Below are positions 61,243 to 64,000 of a DNA stretch of 64,000 nt, one piece after another. The position numbers and the translations under genes were made by a program. Within the stretch, counting starts at the first letter, position 1; each line of letters begins with the position of its first letter. The stretch covers positions 310,001-374,000 of the forward strand of contig CBDCHP010000012.1 of assembly GCA_965217265.1 (NCBI GenBank). Direction: 5' to 3'. Source of the DNA: JAGRGG01 sp965217265. GTDB lineage: Bacteria > Pseudomonadota > Alphaproteobacteria > Geminicoccales > Geminicoccaceae. The notes below the pieces were generated by a model. It was not told where the DNA came from and made no database searches. It saw only the letters and a list, made by a program, of their open reading frames with translations.

Positions 61243-61791
61243 ATGGACCAGCGGGTGCGCGAGGTCGTCGCGGTGATGGAGACCGTGCCGGCGCTTGAGA
61301 TGGCGGTGCGCGACCTGCGCATGGTCGGGTTCGAGCAGGAGGCGATCAGCCTGCTCGCCTCGCAGGACGCGGTGCAGGCGGGCCTCGGCCACCGCTATGA
61401 GCGGGTCGAGGAGATGGAGGACGAGCCGCGGGCGCCGCGCACGAACTTCGTCTCGATCGAGAGCGTCAACAAGCGTGAGGACTGGGTGACGGGCTCGCTG
61501 ACGACGCTGCCGGCCCTCCTCGCCGCCAGCACCGTCGTCGCCTCGACCGGCGCCGTCGCCGCCGCGATCGCCGGCAGCGCCGCCGTGGGCGCCGCACTCG
61601 CCACCGTCTTCACCCGCTGGATGGACAAGGGCCACGCCGACTGGCTGCAAGAGCAGCTCGACAAGGGCGGCATCCTCCTTTGGGTCCGCGTCGCCTCGCC
61701 CGACGAGGAGGCGCGCGCGATCGACACCCTGCGCCAGCACGCCGCCCACGACATCCGCGCGCACGACATCCCGGTCGAGCATACGGCGTGA
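61243..61791 (+). CDS. Hypothetical stress-type protein with a hydrophobic glycine/alanine segment
   Basis: A 182-residue protein starting MDQRVREVVAVMETVPALEM. The first 50 residues (MAVRDLRMVGFEQEAISLL) resemble the YflT-like fold that also opens the 273-aa DUF2382 protein. Residues about 88-115 are an Ala/Gly-rich hydrophobic stretch (STVVASTGAVAAAIAGSAAVGAA) like a membrane-inserting glycine-zipper. Its TGA immediately precedes repeat copy F. It is divergent from the autotransporter gene. Function unknown. Confidence 0.65.
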   Translation: MDQRVREVVAVMETVPALEMAVRDLRMVGFEQEAISLLASQDAVQAGLGHRYERVEEMEDEPRAPRTNFVSIESVNKREDWVTGSLTTLPALLAASTVVASTGAVAAAIAGSAAVGAALATVFTRWMDKGHADWLQEQLDKGGILLWVRVASPDEEARAIDTLRQHAAHDIRAHDIPVEHTA

Positions 61792-61946
61792 GAACGCTTG
61801 CGCGTTGCGCTCGCCGCGCGGGCTTTTTCCTTTCTTTTTGTCAGTGTTAACGTAGGAGGTTGGCCGGGGCGCCGAGGGCCAGCCTCGGACAAAAAGCAAA
61901 AAAGAGAAGAGAAAGCCCGCGCGACGAGCGCACGCGCAAGCGTATC
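61792..61946. repeat. Dispersed palindromic element, copy F (full)
   Basis: A 155-bp copy between convergent genes. It begins GAACGCTTGCGCGTTGCG right after the TGA of the 182-aa gene and ends GCGCACGCGCAAGCGTATC, where TCA supplies the TGA of the GGDEF-EAL gene. GCCGCGCGGGC precedes a T tract (61824-61839), and the right arm mirrors it with AAAAAAGAGAAGAGAAAGC. The core matches copy A at 43 of 46 positions. Confidence 0.87.
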
Positions 61947-64000
61947 AGTTCAGCACCCGGCCGAGCGGTCCAGGCTTGGCGAAGTAGTAGCCCTGGCCCT
62001 CGTCGCAGCCGAGGTTCTTGAGCACGGCCTGCTGCGCCTCGTGCTCGACGCCCTCGGCGGTGGTCGACTTGCCGAGGCTGGCGCTCAGCGCCACGATCGC
62101 CTCGACGATCGCCCGTGCCGCCGCCCCCTTCTCGATGCCCTGGGTGAACGAGCGGTCGATCTTGATCCGCTCGAAGGGAAAGCGGGTCAGGTAGCCCAGC
62201 GCCGAGTAGCCGGTGCCGAAATCGTCGATCGCGAGCGGGCAGCCGATCTCGGCCAGTTCGCACAAGCGCCGGCCGACGACCGAGAGCGCCGGGTCGAGGA
62301 AGAGCCCCTCGGTCACTTCGAGTTCGAGGCGCTCCGGCGGCAGGTCGTGCCGGTGCAAGGACTGCCGGACGAAGTCGACCAGGGTCGCGTCCTGCTCGAG
62401 CTGCACGGCCGAGAGGTTGAGCGACAGGCGGAGATCCGGTCGTCCGGCCAGCGCGCCCCTGCACTCGGCCAGCGTCGCGTCGATCACCCAGCGGCCGAGG
62501 TCGACCATGAGGCCGGTCTCCTCGGCAAGGCCGATGAAGGCGTTCGGCCCCAACAGGCCGCGCGTCGGGTGCTGCCAGCGCACGAGCGCCTCCAGGCCCG
62601 ACAGGGCGCCGTCGGCGAGGCGCACGCGCGGCTGGTAGTGGAGGCGCAGTTCGCCGCCGTTGATCCCGCAGCGCAATTCCTCGATCAGCCGCAGCCCGCC
62701 GCCCGCGTCGGACCGGCTCTCCATGTGGGGCTCGAAGACGACGATTGGCCCGCGCCGACGCGTCTTGGCGGCGTACATCGCGGCGTCGGCCCGGCGCAGC
62801 AGGTCGGCGGCGCCCGAGGCGTGGTCCGGGTAGAACGCGATGCCGACGCTCGCCTCGGCGTGCAGGATCTGGCCGGCGATCTGCATGGGTGCTCGCACCT
62901 CCTCGACCATCCGCTCCAAGGCCGTCACCGCGTCGGCACGGTTGATCGGGCCTTCCATGAGGACGACGAACTCGTCGCCGCCGAACCGGGCGAGGGTGTC
63001 GCCCGCGCGCGCGGTGGCGACCAGCCGCTTCGCCGCCTCGTCGATGAGGACGTCACCGGCGGCGTGGCCAAGTTCGTCGTTGATGCGTTTGAGGCGATCG
63101 AGGTCGAGAAAGGCGAGCGCCAGCCGTTGCCGGCGCCGCTCGGCCGCGACCAGCGCCTCGCTCAGCCGCTCTTGCAACAGGCCGCGGTTGGGCAGCCCGG
63201 TCAGCGCGTCGTGCGTCGCCTGCCACGCCACCTCGCGCATCAGCCGCTGCTCGGTGGTGACGTCGCTCAGCGTGATGACGGCGCTCTTGCCCTTGGGCGC
63301 TTCGAGCGCGGTGGTGCGGGTGCGCAACGCCCGCCGGTCGCCGCACCCGGTGGCGACCTCGATGAGCGCGGACCCGTTTTCGCCGTGGCCCGCCTCGGCC
63401 GCCTTCAAGATCGGCGGCGCGTCGGCGAGCGATCGGCCGAGCATCTGGTCGAGCCCGCTCAGGCGGTGTGCGGCTTGGTTGGCGTACGCGATCCGCCCGG
63501 CATCGTCGACGGTGACGACGGCATCCGCGATCGCTTCGAGCGCCGTGTGCGCCCGCGCCCGCTCGGTGTGGGCCTCGTAGCGCAGCCGCGCCTGCGCCTG
63601 CAGGGCGATCACGAGCATGGCGATCTTGGCGACGAGGAGGCCCGAGGCGAAGGGGAGCCAGACGCCGCCGAGGCTCAACGCCGAGAGGCCGGCGGCGAGC
63701 GGCAGCACGAGGGCCGCGACCAGGGCGGTCCAGCCGAGGCCCAGAACCCCGAAGGGGAGGAGGCCGAGGAGGGCGACGGCGGCGGCGCTCAACCCCCGCG
63801 GCAAAGGCGGCGCCAGGCCGTTCGTCAGCAGGCGGTCGAGGAGGAGGGCTTGGTAGAGGCTCCCCGGCACCATCCGGGCCTCGTTGTCGGCGACGAGGGT
63901 GACGAACGGCGCCTCGCCGCCGGCGGTGAGGCCGACGACGACGAAGGCGCCGTCCAGCGACGCGCCCGAAGCGTCGCCGGCCATCACCGCCGCCGCCGAG
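61945..64000 (-). CDS. Diguanylate cyclase/phosphodiesterase with PAS, 5' end outside window
   Basis: The frame is open to the right edge, so the N-terminus is missing; about 680 residues are seen. Order: end of a periplasmic (CHASE2-like) sensor domain (GAFVVVGLTAGGEAPFVTL), three or four membrane helices, PAS (DAVVTVDDAGRIAYANQAA), GGDEF with intact ARFGGDEFV and an inhibitory RxxD site five residues before it (RAGD), then EAL with EALVRW and IDDFGTGYS. Both catalytic motifs look intact, so it could make or break cyclic-di-GMP. The stop overlaps repeat copy F. Confidence 0.9.
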   Translation of the reverse strand, partial: SAAAVMAGDASGASLDGAFVVVGLTAGGEAPFVTLVADNEARMVPGSLYQALLLDRLLTNGLAPPLPRGLSAAAVALLGLLPFGVLGLGWTALVAALVLPLAAGLSALSLGGVWLPFASGLLVAKIAMLVIALQAQARLRYEAHTERARAHTALEAIADAVVTVDDAGRIAYANQAAHRLSGLDQMLGRSLADAPPILKAAEAGHGENGSALIEVATGCGDRRALRTRTTALEAPKGKSAVITLSDVTTEQRLMREVAWQATHDALTGLPNRGLLQERLSEALVAAERRRQRLALAFLDLDRLKRINDELGHAAGDVLIDEAAKRLVATARAGDTLARFGGDEFVVLMEGPINRADAVTALERMVEEVRAPMQIAGQILHAEASVGIAFYPDHASGAADLLRRADAAMYAAKTRRRGPIVVFEPHMESRSDAGGGLRLIEELRCGINGGELRLHYQPRVRLADGALSGLEALVRWQHPTRGLLGPNAFIGLAEETGLMVDLGRWVIDATLAECRGALAGRPDLRLSLNLSAVQLEQDATLVDFVRQSLHRHDLPPERLELEVTEGLFLDPALSVVGRRLCELAEIGCPLAIDDFGTGYSALGYLTRFPFERIKIDRSFTQGIEKGAAARAIVEAIVALSASLGKSTTAEGVEHEAQQAVLKNLGCDEGQGYYFAKPGPLGRVLN

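Overview
The window comes from a high-GC bacterial chromosome, most likely an alphaproteobacterium (Rhodospirillales- or Geminicoccales-like). This is inferred from gene content: a TAXI-TRAP operon with a DUF1850 partner, heterotetrameric sarcosine oxidase soxBDAG, an alphaproteobacterial-type XRE regulator, and pervasive GTGA/ATGA gene overlaps. No rRNA or tRNA gene and no CRISPR array was seen, so the taxonomy is inference only.

Layout. 1-4.8 kb (minus strand): 3' part of a FliB-type flagellin methylase, a small membrane protein, then a TAXI-TRAP transporter (binding protein, fused permease, DUF1850 protein). 5-10 kb (plus): a periplasmic molybdenum aldehyde oxidoreductase (paoABC), a DUF427 protein and a coiled-coil lipoprotein. 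10-16 kb: a broken aromatic-amino-acid decarboxylase, a CorA-like transporter, an agmatinase/ureohydrolase, an FAH-family hydrolase, cytosine deaminase codA and a lower-GC islet with two unknown genes. 17-24 kb (minus): a BMP-family nucleoside/nucleobase ABC transporter operon whose two permease genes are separated by two EamA transporter genes. 24-28.6 kb: two HTH regulators, a frameshifted metZ and three stress-type genes (two DUF2382). 28.8-43.3 kb: an ABC exporter and a surface-polysaccharide region with a partial dTDP-sugar set (minus) and a CDP-6-deoxyhexose set plus four glycosyltransferase-type genes (plus), one of them a glycosyltransferase-kinase fusion. 43.3-48.5 kb: a decayed membrane-protein gene, a LysE exporter, a class-IV aminotransferase with a sulfotransferase-like partner, a DUF6134 protein and acylphosphatase. 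48.8-55.2 kb: soxBDAG with a divergent GbdR/GlxA-type activator. 55.3-64 kb: small membrane genes, an AraC/SDR divergent pair, a complete IS1-family element with target duplication, a lipoprotein SGNH-autotransporter, a stress-type protein and a CHASE2?-PAS-GGDEF-EAL protein running off the right edge.

The most unusual structure is a family of about 133-155 bp imperfect palindromes, six full copies and one half copy. Each has GAACGCTTSGCGT-type ends, GC-rich arms followed by T-rich tracts on both strands, and a variable core. Most copies abut or overlap the stop codons of flanking genes, so they look like mobile or recombining bidirectional terminators. Gene decay is also visible: the decarboxylase (stop plus frameshift), metZ (one frameshift) and a membrane protein (several frameshifts and a 29-bp tandem duplication).
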